DNA from: Actinomycetota bacterium
GTDB lineage: Bacteria > Actinomycetota > Acidimicrobiia > Acidimicrobiales > Ilumatobacteraceae
Direction of reading: 5' to 3'
Assembly (NCBI GenBank): GCA_030685215.1
Contig: JAUXQB010000132.1
Span: forward strand, 1-35,621
Length of the DNA: 35,621 nt
In this document: piece after piece, positions 16,360 through 22,738 of the stretch
How the letters are laid out: each line of letters opens with the position of its first letter
Numbering within the stretch: the first letter of the stretch is position 1
Made by a program: the position numbers and the translations under genes
Notes under the pieces: generated by a model
Databases searched by the model: none
What the model was told of the DNA's origin: nothing
The model's input: the letters and a program-made list of their open reading frames with translations, nothing else

Positions 16360-16704
16360 TTGATCTCTGCGACTGATGACGAAGTGCTCGGCGGCGAGAC
16401 GCTGACAGCACTCGACGCCTGCCGCTGGGGACCGTCGTTCAACTATCGCGACGCCAAGCTGACCGACTGGCCGGCCTACCAAGCGTCGGGTGAGACGTCC
16501 GTCAAACGATTCGAGCAGCGATGGCGCAAACTTCGTGTCGCAGGCGCCAACGAGCACAACCTCATGTGGGAACTCTCCGTCAAACTGGACCGGGACCACG
16601 ACCTAGCGCTGACCGCGACAGTGGCACACCGCGACGATCGCACGCGACTGGGCGAAGCCCTTACCTACGTGAACCACCAGGCCCAACTCTTCGAAGGTTT
16701 GTGA
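16360..16704 (+). CDS. Unknown protein, possibly 5'-damaged
   Basis: From TTG at 16360 the frame gives 114 aa (ISATDDEVLGGETLTAL ... NHQAQLFEGL). The same frame is open and looks coding upstream of this (KLRCNVYLEKSGDRSVV and QCFNHSGLQAEIAGAARL, from about 16255). It reaches back to about 16153 without any ATG, GTG or TTG. An ATG at 16154 (MSTLRDEQIGIPAL) lies in a neighbouring frame. A single frameshift between about 16230 and 16255 would join them into one protein of about 180 aa, so this may be a broken gene, or it may start at a rare codon (CTG 16258). The family is unknown. A hairpin follows the stop directly. Confidence 0.45.
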   Translation: MISATDDEVLGGETLTALDACRWGPSFNYRDAKLTDWPAYQASGETSVKRFEQRWRKLRVAGANEHNLMWELSVKLDRDHDLALTATVAHRDDRTRLGEALTYVNHQAQLFEGL

Positions 16705-16734
16705 GACCCCTGGTCCGGTGCGAGCCAGGGTCTC
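16703..16734 (+). terminator. Hairpin at the stop of the 16360 ORF
   Basis: GAGACCCCTGG (16703-16713) pairs with CCAGGGTCTC (16725-16734) with one bulged base. It begins inside the stop codon. No T-run follows. Confidence 0.5.
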
Positions 16735-16746
16735 GAAGGGCATATC

Positions 16747-16790
16747 CGCCGCCACGAGCGGCGATCTCCCCAGACCTATCGGCAGATAGG
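16747..16790. repeat. Two further hairpins in the insertion
   Basis: CGCCGC-CACGA-GCGGCG (16747-16763) and CCTATC-GGCA-GATAGG (16775-16790) are perfect stem-loops that directly follow the terminator-like hairpin at 16703-16734. They stand in the leader of the next small gene. Confidence 0.55.
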
Positions 16791-16819
16791 CCGCACCGTG
16801 GTCGTGTAGAACAGTCGGC

Positions 16820-17038
16820 GTGTCGATTACAGAGCGCGTTCGCGTGGTGCTGCGTGGCAAGGGGACCTGCACCCGATGCGGGTCCAGCACTGGGCATGCC
16901 TTCATCCACTGGGCACCCGACGAGCCTCGCCCCAAGTTGCGGGATCACGTCGTCGTCTGCTCCTCGTGTCACACGGTGTTCACCAGCCACCGCGGCCGAC
17001 TTCGCGTGTGGTGCCCAGGCGGTGCCAATAGCGCCTAG
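16820..17038 (+). CDS. Small zinc-finger/HNH-like protein (72 aa)
   Basis: The protein contains GTCTRCGS, then HAFIHWAPDE, then VVVCSSCHTVF. Two CxxC pairs framing a His-containing segment, with CxxCH at the second, look like a Zn-binding treble-clef/HNH fold. The Asp/Asn-His catalytic pair of active HNH nucleases is not clear, so it may be DNA-binding only. The start is GTG at 16820; TAGAAC lies 7 nt upstream, a weaker version of the leaderless hexamer. It is a plausible DNA-handling protein for a mobile element, but that is inference. Confidence 0.5.
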   Translation: MSITERVRVVLRGKGTCTRCGSSTGHAFIHWAPDEPRPKLRDHVVVCSSCHTVFTSHRGRLRVWCPGGANSA

Positions 17039-17072
17039 TGCCCGCTATGTGCGCATGGCGCAAGCCGCTGGA

Positions 17073-17098
17073 GCGCACAGATCGTTTGATCTGAGCGC
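17073..17098 (+). terminator. Long hairpin after the zinc-finger gene
   Basis: GCGC-A-CAGATC (17073-17083) pairs with GATCTG-A-GCGC (17088-17098) around a GTTT loop, broken only by one A-A mismatch. It lies 34 bases past the stop at 17038. No T-run follows. The stretch 17099-17193 shows nothing else. Confidence 0.45.
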
Positions 17099-17193
17099 AT
17101 CCCCGCCGCCGGATCTGGGGCAGCGGCTCGACAGCGGTGCCCGGAGTGGAGCAAGGTCAAGTTCTTGCTCATTCGCAAGTCGTAGACCGCACG

Positions 17194-17361
17194 TCAGCTC
17201 TCCAAGGGCGTTCGCTCGCCGGCCGATTCAAAGGAGGCCAAGTTGACCTGGAGGCCGTCGGCGTAGAAGATCCCGGTTGGCGGCCGCGGGCCACGCTCGA
17301 AGAGCACGATGTCTGGCACGACTACTACGGCTATCGTCACAGTCGAGGTCGCAATCGGCAC
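17194..17361 (-). CDS. Possible small protein at the right end of the insertion (55 aa)
   Basis: From GTG at 17361 (or GTG at 17340) to TGA the frame encodes TVTIAVVVVPDIVLFERG, then PPTGIFYADGLQVNLASF, with alternating beta-like hydrophobic strands and normal amino-acid balance, unlike the Arg-rich shadow frames around it. No family is recognised and no ribosome binding site is clear. This is a weak call. Confidence 0.3.
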   Translation of the reverse strand: MPIATSTVTIAVVVVPDIVLFERGPRPPTGIFYADGLQVNLASFESAGERTPLES

Positions 17362-17382
17362 ACGCTCTCACGTTCGCGTAAG

Positions 17383-17413
17383 GATCTCAGAGCGCTGACA
17401 TCCAGGCGGCCAC
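17383..17413. repeat. Right 31-bp direct repeat bounding the insertion (att-like)
   Basis: Identical to 14827-14857. This copy contains the last codons and stop (TGA, minus strand, 17387-17389) of the alpha/beta hydrolase gene. Confidence 0.9.
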
Positions 17414-17947
17414 CAACTGAGCGATGCGTTGGTCGCAGCCCTTCAGGTCGTGGCCCTTGCCGTCGAGCCACTCGTGGGTGACGGGGCCGGGGATGGTGGC
17501 GGTCCACTGCTGCAGCTCGTCGGGCGTACCGAACGTGTCGCGGGTGCCGGAGATGAACAGGCACGGCACGGTGAGCCGCGGGAAGTGCTCGACGCGCAAC
17601 CGATCGGGCTTGCCGGGTGGATGCAGCGGGTAGCAGATGAGCACCAGACCCTTGGCCGGCAGCGGGTCGGTCTCGTCGCCGACCACCATCGAACAGATGC
17701 GTCCGCCCATCGAACGTCCACCGAGCACCAGCCCGTCGGGAGGTGTGAGCGCGGCCAGCATCGGCGCGGCGTGTTCACGCACGGTCTGCAGCAGCACCGG
17801 TGGACGGTCAGGTGCTCGACGGCCGGCGAGTCGGTAGGGGAAGTCGGCGCGCACGCACGGCGCGGGCACGATGGCGGCCTCGATGGCGACGAGGCTGGCG
17901 TGCGTGCTGGACGAGCCGGCGCCGGGGAAGAGCAGCAGGCTGTTCAT
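17387..17947 (-). CDS. Alpha/beta hydrolase (KANL3/Tex30- or dienelactone-hydrolase-like)
   Basis: 186 aa, a minimal alpha/beta hydrolase. It starts with the first strand and turn (LLLFPGAGSSSTH). The nucleophile elbow is LGGRSMGGR (Ser79), the acid SGTRDTFG (Asp137) and the base GKGHDLKG (His166), so the catalytic triad looks intact. It is a cytoplasmic esterase-type enzyme of unknown substrate. ATG 17947 overlaps the upstream J-domain gene by 4 nt; it is the last gene of a four-gene operon. Its last residues Met-Ser-Ala-Leu and stop lie in the right copy of the 31-bp repeat, so the adjacent insertion left it complete. Confidence 0.82.
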   Translation of the reverse strand: MNSLLLFPGAGSSSTHASLVAIEAAIVPAPCVRADFPYRLAGRRAPDRPPVLLQTVREHAAPMLAALTPPDGLVLGGRSMGGRICSMVVGDETDPLPAKGLVLICYPLHPPGKPDRLRVEHFPRLTVPCLFISGTRDTFGTPDELQQWTATIPGPVTHEWLDGKGHDLKGCDQRIAQLVAAWMSAL

Positions 17948-18645
17948 TGCCCGAGCAGGATCCGTCGTGCTTCGCCGAGCCGCTCGATGGTGTCGCCCGC
18001 AGTGTCGTCGTCGCCACCGTGGTCGGGGTGCGCGTCGCGCAGCCGGCTGCGGAAGTGCTTCATCACGTCCTTCTTGCTGACCGTACCGGTGTCGACCGGG
18101 AAGCCGAGCAGCGTGAGCGCCCACACTCGCGGGTCTGTGACACCGACCAGATCGTTGCGGCTGACGCCCGTGATGTCGGCGACGAACGACGGGCCGATCG
18201 GCCCCCGCCATCGCATCGCGCGGTGCAGCACCGGAGCGACGCTGCGCCGCGACTCGAGGCTCATCCGCTCGAGTGCGTACACCGCGCCGAGCACCTGCGA
18301 CAGCGGGCGCCCCATGGAGTGCAGGTCGAACTCCACGTGGTCGGCGTCGCCGTTGAGCTGATGCACGCTGGCGGCCAGACCGTGCCGGTCGACCTGGTAG
18401 CGGTGCTGCAGACGCGGCTGCGTGATGCGATCGCCCCTTGCCACCTGGTCGATGAGCCGACCGAGGTCGGGGTGCAGCTCGTCGTCGACGTCGGGAAGGT
18501 AGGCAGCCACCACCGCCGCCAGCAGCACCCCACCCAGGCCGGGTGCGGGGTCGGTGGGCAGCACCAGGTGACCGAGCGCGACGCGGCGCGTGGGGGTGAC
18601 CGGGCGTGTGTGCCAGATCTGCAGCTCCGCCAGCAGCACGGCCAC
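17944..18645 (-). CDS. Protein with a C-terminal J-domain-like module
   Basis: 233 aa. The N-terminal 170 residues match nothing I recognise; they contain helical stretches (GLGGVLLAAVVAAYLPD and LSQVLGAVYALERM). The C-terminus TVSKKDVMKHFRSRLRD then HPDHGG (His206-Pro207-Asp208) and a following helix match a DnaJ J-domain, whose HPD loop stimulates DnaK/Hsp70 ATPase. It is short of the first J helix, so it may be degenerate. The GTG start at 18645 abuts the TGA of the upstream gene, and the stop overlaps the hydrolase start by 4 nt. Confidence 0.7.
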   Translation of the reverse strand: MAVLLAELQIWHTRPVTPTRRVALGHLVLPTDPAPGLGGVLLAAVVAAYLPDVDDELHPDLGRLIDQVARGDRITQPRLQHRYQVDRHGLAASVHQLNGDADHVEFDLHSMGRPLSQVLGAVYALERMSLESRRSVAPVLHRAMRWRGPIGPSFVADITGVSRNDLVGVTDPRVWALTLLGFPVDTGTVSKKDVMKHFRSRLRDAHPDHGGDDDTAGDTIERLGEARRILLGQ

Positions 18646-19422
18646 TCAGATGTAGGGACGCAGGAGGTCGTGCAGGTCGGCCGCGATGGTCATGGCCGCG
18701 TCGTGGTCGGGCTCGTCGTCGTCGACGAGCGCACCGGCCAGCTCGTCGGCCAGCTCGCACGTGCGCTTCCACAACCGCAGGTCGACCCCGTAGGGAGGCG
18801 CATCGGGCTCGGCCACCGCGACCGCGGCGAGCAGCTGCTCGAGCCCATCGGCGTCGAGCGCATTTCGCTGCAGTCGTTCGCCGGCGAGGAAGAAGGTGGT
18901 GAGCGTCTCGAACGGCAGCCGCTCCGTGTCGTCGTCGTCGTCGAGGTCGTCGGGATGGGCGGCGAACTCGCCGGACTCGATGAGATCCATCAGCGACTCG
19001 ACCACGGGTTCGTGATCGGTGGGCACGAGCAGCAGGTCGTCCTCCCACCGGTACGGGATCTCCTGGCGGGTGAGCGCACGGGTGATGGACTGCCGATCGC
19101 CCTCCGGCCACTCGGCCAGGTCGTACTCGGTGGTGGCGACGCCCTCGGCGATGTCGATCGGTTGCGCTGCCGGGTTGTCGTGCGGCGCTTCGGCGTCGGC
19201 GGAGTAGACGATGCCCAGGCGCTCTTCGACGCGGGTGATGGTGGCGTCGGCCACCGCCTCGTGCGACTCGGGCACCACCAGCTCGGCGCCGTCCCACGTG
19301 TGCGGGATGTCGTCGTCGGCCAGCTCGGCGGCCAGCTCGGCCTGCTGGTCGAACGACCACATGCTCAGGTCGTACAGCACCCGAGTTGCATCAGGATCGT
19401 TGGGATTCCACTCGTCGCTCAC
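18646..19422 (-). CDS. Acidic cytoplasmic protein with two repeated modules, unknown
   Basis: 258 aa, strongly acidic, no signal peptide. It contains two copies of a module starting Tyr-Asp-Leu-x-x-Trp, with Ile-Pro-[His/Tyr]-x-Trp about 22 residues later and Leu-x-Val-Pro after that (Tyr17 to Pro51 and Tyr100 to Pro134, offset 83). An Asp-rich break (HPDDLDDDDDTERLPF) separates these from a helical C-terminal domain (QLLAAVAVAEP, LWKRTCELADELAGAL). The predicted beta-alpha-beta modules look like ligand- or protein-binding units; no function is known to me. The GTG start at 19422 overlaps the upstream peptidase stop by 4 nt. Confidence 0.7.
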   Translation of the reverse strand: MSDEWNPNDPDATRVLYDLSMWSFDQQAELAAELADDDIPHTWDGAELVVPESHEAVADATITRVEERLGIVYSADAEAPHDNPAAQPIDIAEGVATTEYDLAEWPEGDRQSITRALTRQEIPYRWEDDLLLVPTDHEPVVESLMDLIESGEFAAHPDDLDDDDDTERLPFETLTTFFLAGERLQRNALDADGLEQLLAAVAVAEPDAPPYGVDLRLWKRTCELADELAGALVDDDEPDHDAAMTIAADLHDLLRPYI

Positions 19423-21203
19423 GACCGAGACGCTACCGGCACGCAGCGAGCCAGGAAGCCCTCGACCCGGCGATACTCGTCGAGCTGGTTCACCGCCTGG
19501 CGGAAGCCGTGCCCCTCGCCCTCGTACACGTGCAGCTCGACCTGCCCGCCGGACGTGGCCACTCGTTGCGCGAACACCCGACTCTGCTGCACGGGCACCA
19601 CCGCATCGCCGTCGCCGTGCAGCACGAGCAGCGGCGTGCGCCTGAGGCGGCCGGTGTGCAGGATGGGCGAGCGTTCCCGATAGCGCGGCAGCGCGTCGGG
19701 CAGCGGGCCGACCAGGCTGACGGTGTAGTGACGTTCGAAGCGGTGGCTGCGCTCGGCGAGGTCGGCGAGGTCGGTCACCGGGTAGAGCACCACCGCGGCG
19801 GCGAACGCATCGGGATCGGCCGCCACCGCGCCGAGCGCGGTGAACCCGCCCGCGGAGCTGCCCATCACGACCGTGTGCGAGGGACGCGCCCACCCGGCGT
19901 CGTGCGCGTGGCGCACGACGGCCAACGTGTCGCCGACGTCGAGCTCGCCCCACCGTTCGCGCAGCGCCTGCTGGTACGCGCGCCCGTGCCCCGTGGAGCC
20001 GCGATGATCCGGCACCAGGATGCTCCACCCACGCGAGAGCCAGTACGCGAAGCGAGGCATGAACGTGACCTGCCACTGATCGGTGGGGCCACCGTGCAGC
20101 CAGACGATGAGCCGGCCATCGGACTCGGCAGCGCGATAGAGACGAGCGTGCACGACCCCATCGATGGCGGCGACCTCCACCAGCTCCGGCTCGGGCAGCG
20201 CGTCAGGGGTGAAGCCGGCTGCGGGTCCCACCGCAACCACCGAGCGTTCCCAGGTGGCGGTGTCGTAGACCACCACCTGCGTCGGCGTGCGCGCTCCTGT
20301 GCGCAGCGCTGCGAGGCGAGTGCCCTGCCACGACAGCTGACCGTGCACGCCGCGCGCCACCTCACGCGTGACGCCACCGGCGAGGTCGGCAACGCAGAGC
20401 CGACCGAAGCCTGACTCGTTGCGCGTGTACGCGAGCGAGCGTGCGTCGGGCGACCATGCGTACGAGCACTGACCGGGGCCCCAGCTGGGGCCTGCGTGCT
20501 CGAACGGCTCGGCGACCACTGCCCGATCTCCCACGTGCACGTTGAGCCAGCCACTGTCGTCGCGCACGGACGTGGGCGTGCCGTCGGGCATCACACGCGG
20601 CTGTTGGACGGCGCCCCCACCATCGAGCACGACGCTCACGTGTCCCTCGGCGTCGATGCGCTGCACACGGCTGCGATCCCACGGCATGTCGGGAACGTCC
20701 CACGCGTGCCACCGCACGCTGAGCGAGTCGGCCTCCACGAACGGGTCCATGCAGAAGTCGGCATTGCCGTCGTCGAGCCGGGTCGTGGACAGATCGGCGA
20801 GGCGCACGCGGTGCACCTCGGCGAGGTCGAGCACGTACACGACCGACGAACCATCGGGCGCCGCGGTGGGACCGGTGGCGCTGCGATCAGGTCCGTGATC
20901 GGTGAGCGCCCTCGGGGGTGCGCCGGTGAGCGACTGCAGCCAGAGGTTGCCGTCGACACCCACGTAGACCACCGCGTCGCCGGCCGCCGTGAAGCACCAC
21001 GCACCGCCACCCATGCCGCGTCCGGCACGCAGACCGGGCGCGTTCGCGAGCACCTGCTGGTGCCCGCCGTCGAGGTGATGCAGCACCAACCACGCCGCAC
21101 CGTCGTGCGCAACCGCATGCACCAACAGCGATCCGTCGGCGCTCAGTCGGGGTTCGGTGAGGTCGCGTCCACCGATGCACTGCTCGGCCGAGATCGGTGC
21201 CAT
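19419..21203 (-). CDS. S9 family prolyl oligopeptidase-like peptidase
   Basis: 594 aa. The N-terminal two thirds is a beta-propeller with TolB/WD-like blades (YAWSPDARSLAYTRNESG). The C-terminal alpha/beta hydrolase domain has WLHGGPTDQW, the nucleophile GSSAGGFTALG, the acid HGDGDAVVP and the base GEGHGFRQ, the order expected for S9 peptidases such as acylaminoacyl-peptidase or dipeptidyl-peptidase types. It has no signal peptide, so it is probably cytoplasmic and acts on short peptides. ATG 21203 follows TATCGT by 7 nt. It is the first gene of the operon and ends with a GTGA overlap. Confidence 0.88.
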   Translation of the reverse strand: MAPISAEQCIGGRDLTEPRLSADGSLLVHAVAHDGAAWLVLHHLDGGHQQVLANAPGLRAGRGMGGGAWCFTAAGDAVVYVGVDGNLWLQSLTGAPPRALTDHGPDRSATGPTAAPDGSSVVYVLDLAEVHRVRLADLSTTRLDDGNADFCMDPFVEADSLSVRWHAWDVPDMPWDRSRVQRIDAEGHVSVVLDGGGAVQQPRVMPDGTPTSVRDDSGWLNVHVGDRAVVAEPFEHAGPSWGPGQCSYAWSPDARSLAYTRNESGFGRLCVADLAGGVTREVARGVHGQLSWQGTRLAALRTGARTPTQVVVYDTATWERSVVAVGPAAGFTPDALPEPELVEVAAIDGVVHARLYRAAESDGRLIVWLHGGPTDQWQVTFMPRFAYWLSRGWSILVPDHRGSTGHGRAYQQALRERWGELDVGDTLAVVRHAHDAGWARPSHTVVMGSSAGGFTALGAVAADPDAFAAAVVLYPVTDLADLAERSHRFERHYTVSLVGPLPDALPRYRERSPILHTGRLRRTPLLVLHGDGDAVVPVQQSRVFAQRVATSGGQVELHVYEGEGHGFRQAVNQLDEYRRVEGFLARCVPVASRS

Positions 21204-21210
21204 TCGGGCC

Positions 21211-21224
21211 ACGATACATATCGT
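21211..21224. promoter_or_regulatory. Putative -10 and overlapping palindromic operator of the S9 peptidase operon
   Basis: ACGATA-CA-TATCGT is a perfect inverted repeat. Its ACGATA arm read on the minus strand is TATCGT, placed 7 nt before the ATG at 21203. A bound repressor would therefore block the promoter directly. The AT-rich bases TTCGTTTATTC follow at 21222-21232. Confidence 0.45.
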
Positions 21225-21306
21225 TCGTTTATTCAGTGGACTGCGCACTCGGTCGTCGGGCACACTGCTGGCCGTCGTCACGCCAGCCACGAAAGGAGGC
21301 ACCCTC

Positions 21307-21378
21307 ATGTTGCAGCAACACATCATCGGCACCAAGAGCGCGAGCCCCATCGGCAGCGCACGCCTCGCCACCGTCTGA
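21307..21378 (+). CDS. 23-aa peptide ORF with a very strong ribosome binding site
   Basis: ATG TTG CAG CAA CAC ... GTC TGA encodes MLQQHIIGTKSASP then IGSARLATV. An ideal AAAGGAGG (21292-21299) stands 7 nt upstream, the best Shine-Dalgarno site I found in the window. It may be a leader peptide or an independent small protein. It lies between the divergent peptidase operon and glpX. Nothing identifies a function. Confidence 0.45.
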   Translation: MLQQHIIGTKSASPIGSARLATV

Positions 21379-21519
21379 CCGGTCGGCACTTCACCACCAT
21401 CTCGCGAGCGTCGTCACTCGACGGACGCCCGAGCACGCGGCCGGCACTCCGCTCGCTGCGCACCGTGACCTGACGCACCGTCGCGCCACGTACCTCCCCC
21501 TCATGAACAGGACACTCCC

Positions 21520-21648
21520 GTGAACAACCTCCCTTATTCCCTGATGCAACACCTCGTACACGATCACCAGGAACGCCTCCGGCGCCCTCGCGATCGCGGA
21601 CGACCACTCCGGCCCTCACGCGCCGGCGCTCACGAGCGTCGGCGCTGA
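21520..21648 (+). CDS. 42-aa basic small protein ORF
   Basis: GTG at 21520 opens a frame encoding [19 protein letters not shown] and then an Arg/Pro-rich tail. AGGA lies 7 nt upstream, inside a 6-codon ORF (MNRTLP, 21503-21523) whose stop overlaps the GTG by 4 nt. The amphipathic N-terminal helix looks real, while the tail is of shadow-like composition, so the call is moderate at best. Between the two small ORFs (21379-21502) nothing else is seen. Confidence 0.4.
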   Translation: MNNLPYSLMQHLVHDHQERLRRPRDRGRPLRPSRAGAHERRR

Positions 21649-21725
21649 GGCCCCCGGCCGATTTCAGGCACTACGGCCCCCGGCCGATTTCAGGCGCTAC
21701 GGCCCTCGGGCGATTCGCGCACTAC
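21649..21725. repeat. Three tandem 26-bp units upstream of glpX
   Basis: Units 21649-21674, 21675-21700 and 21701-21725 follow the pattern GGCCCCCGGCCGATTTCAGG plus CRCTAC. The first two differ at one base; the third is diverged, 25 bp long, and runs into the glpX promoter hexamer. Confidence 0.75.
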
Positions 21726-21728
21726 GGT
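21723..21728 (+). promoter_or_regulatory. Putative -10 of glpX (TACGGT)
   Basis: TACGGT is followed by 8 nt and the ATG at 21737. It forms the edge of the third 26-bp tandem unit. Confidence 0.35.
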
Positions 21729-21736
21729 GGGTGCCG

Positions 21737-22729
21737 ATGATCGCCAACTCGCAGAAGCCCGACCGCAACCTCGCCCTCGAACTGGTCCGGGTCACCGAAT
21801 CGGCCGCACTCGCCGCATCGCGTTGGGTGGGTCGCGGCGACAAGAACGGCGCCGACGCCGCCGCGGTCGACGCGATGCGCACCGTGCTCTCCACCGTGCC
21901 GATGGACGGCATCGTCGTCATCGGTGAAGGCGAGAAGGACGAAGCACCGATGCTCTTCAACGGCGAGCGCGTGGGCGACGGCACCAGCCCGCAGACCGAC
22001 GTCGCCGTCGACCCCATCGACGGCACCACACTCACCGCCTATGGCCGCGCGAACGCCATCGCCGTCATCGCGGTGGGCGAGCGCGGCACGATGTTCAACC
22101 CCGGCGGGTGCGTCTACATGCACAAGATCGCCGTCGGCCCCGAGGCCGCCGGGTCCATCGACATCACCGCCACCCCCACCCAGAACCTGCGCTGGATCGC
22201 GAAGGCGAAGGGCGAGTCCGTGCGCGATCTCACCGTCGTCATCCTCGACCGCCCCCGCCACGCCGACCTCATCGCCGAGGTGCGCAGCACCGGCGCACGC
22301 GTGAAGCTCATCGGCGACGGCGACATCTTCGGCGCCATCGCCACCGGTTGGCCCGAGGCCGGCGTCGACGTGCTCATCGGCATCGGCGGCACCCCGGAGG
22401 GCGTCATCTCGGCGGCAGCTCTGAAAGGCATGGGCGGCGAGATCCAGGGCCTGCTCGCGCCACGCGACGACGCCGAGCGCGATGCGGCCATCGCCGACGG
22501 CTACGACCTGTCGCGAGTGCTCACCACCGACGATCTCGTGCAGGGCGACAACTGCTTCTTCGCCGCCACCGGCATCACCGACGGCGAGCTGCTCCGCGGC
22601 GTCCGCTACGAGCACGGCGGCGCCCGCACGCAGAGCCTGGTGATGCGCTCACGCAGCGGCACCGTGCGAATGATCGACGCGCATCACCGCATCGACAAGC
22701 TCGCGTCGTTCGCAGCCGTCGAGTACTGA
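21737..22729 (+). CDS. glpX: Class II fructose-1,6-bisphosphatase
   Basis: 330 aa. It hydrolyses fructose-1,6-bisphosphate to fructose-6-phosphate in gluconeogenesis. Class II marks are plain: [10 protein letters not shown] (63-72), the metal-binding VDPIDGTT (92-98 core), [11 protein letters not shown] and [16 protein letters not shown]. GlpX is the usual single essential FBPase of actinobacteria. I chose ATG 21737; GTG 21731 would lie only 2 nt after the promoter hexamer. Gluconeogenic flux from here would feed the glucan cluster at the start of the window, but there is no physical linkage. Confidence 0.95.
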   Translation: MIANSQKPDRNLALELVRVTESAALAASRWVGRGDKNGADAAAVDAMRTVLSTVPMDGIVVIGEGEKDEAPMLFNGERVGDGTSPQTDVAVDPIDGTTLTAYGRANAIAVIAVGERGTMFNPGGCVYMHKIAVGPEAAGSIDITATPTQNLRWIAKAKGESVRDLTVVILDRPRHADLIAEVRSTGARVKLIGDGDIFGAIATGWPEAGVDVLIGIGGTPEGVISAAALKGMGGEIQGLLAPRDDAERDAAIADGYDLSRVLTTDDLVQGDNCFFAATGITDGELLRGVRYEHGGARTQSLVMRSRSGTVRMIDAHHRIDKLASFAAVEY

Positions 22730-22738
22730 CCGCCGCGT

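Larger units (their letters stand above)
14827..17413. mobile_element. 2.5 kb genomic insertion with 31-bp terminal direct repeats
   Basis: Removing one repeat copy plus the interior (2,556 bp) would leave the MFS gene and the hydrolase gene convergent, with stop codons overlapping in TCAGAGCGCTGA. That layout is credible as the original one. The interior has a different character from its surroundings: short genes, unassigned proteins, long non-coding gaps and many perfect palindromes. No integrase, transposase or terminal inverted repeat was found. It could be a cargo-only element moved by a recombinase in trans, the remnant of a larger island, or an insertion with a long target duplication. 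The gap 14858-15023 holds only a small hairpin (GGCGAC C GTCGCC, 14970-14982). Confidence 0.75.

Noticed and set aside
14858-17382. Integron gene cassette array (attC sites)
   Set aside because: Hairpins exist but no conserved RYYYAAC/GTTRRRY boxes were seen, and the boundary is a 31-bp direct repeat.
17137-17481. 114-codon plus-strand open frame across the right repeat
   Set aside because: It crosses the 31-bp repeat and runs antisense into the hydrolase; the second half is Arg/Pro shadow sequence.
17948-19360. Upstream extension of the hydrolase frame
   Set aside because: It is the antisense-frame shadow of the two upstream operon genes; the hydrolase has a good ATG with a 4-nt overlap.
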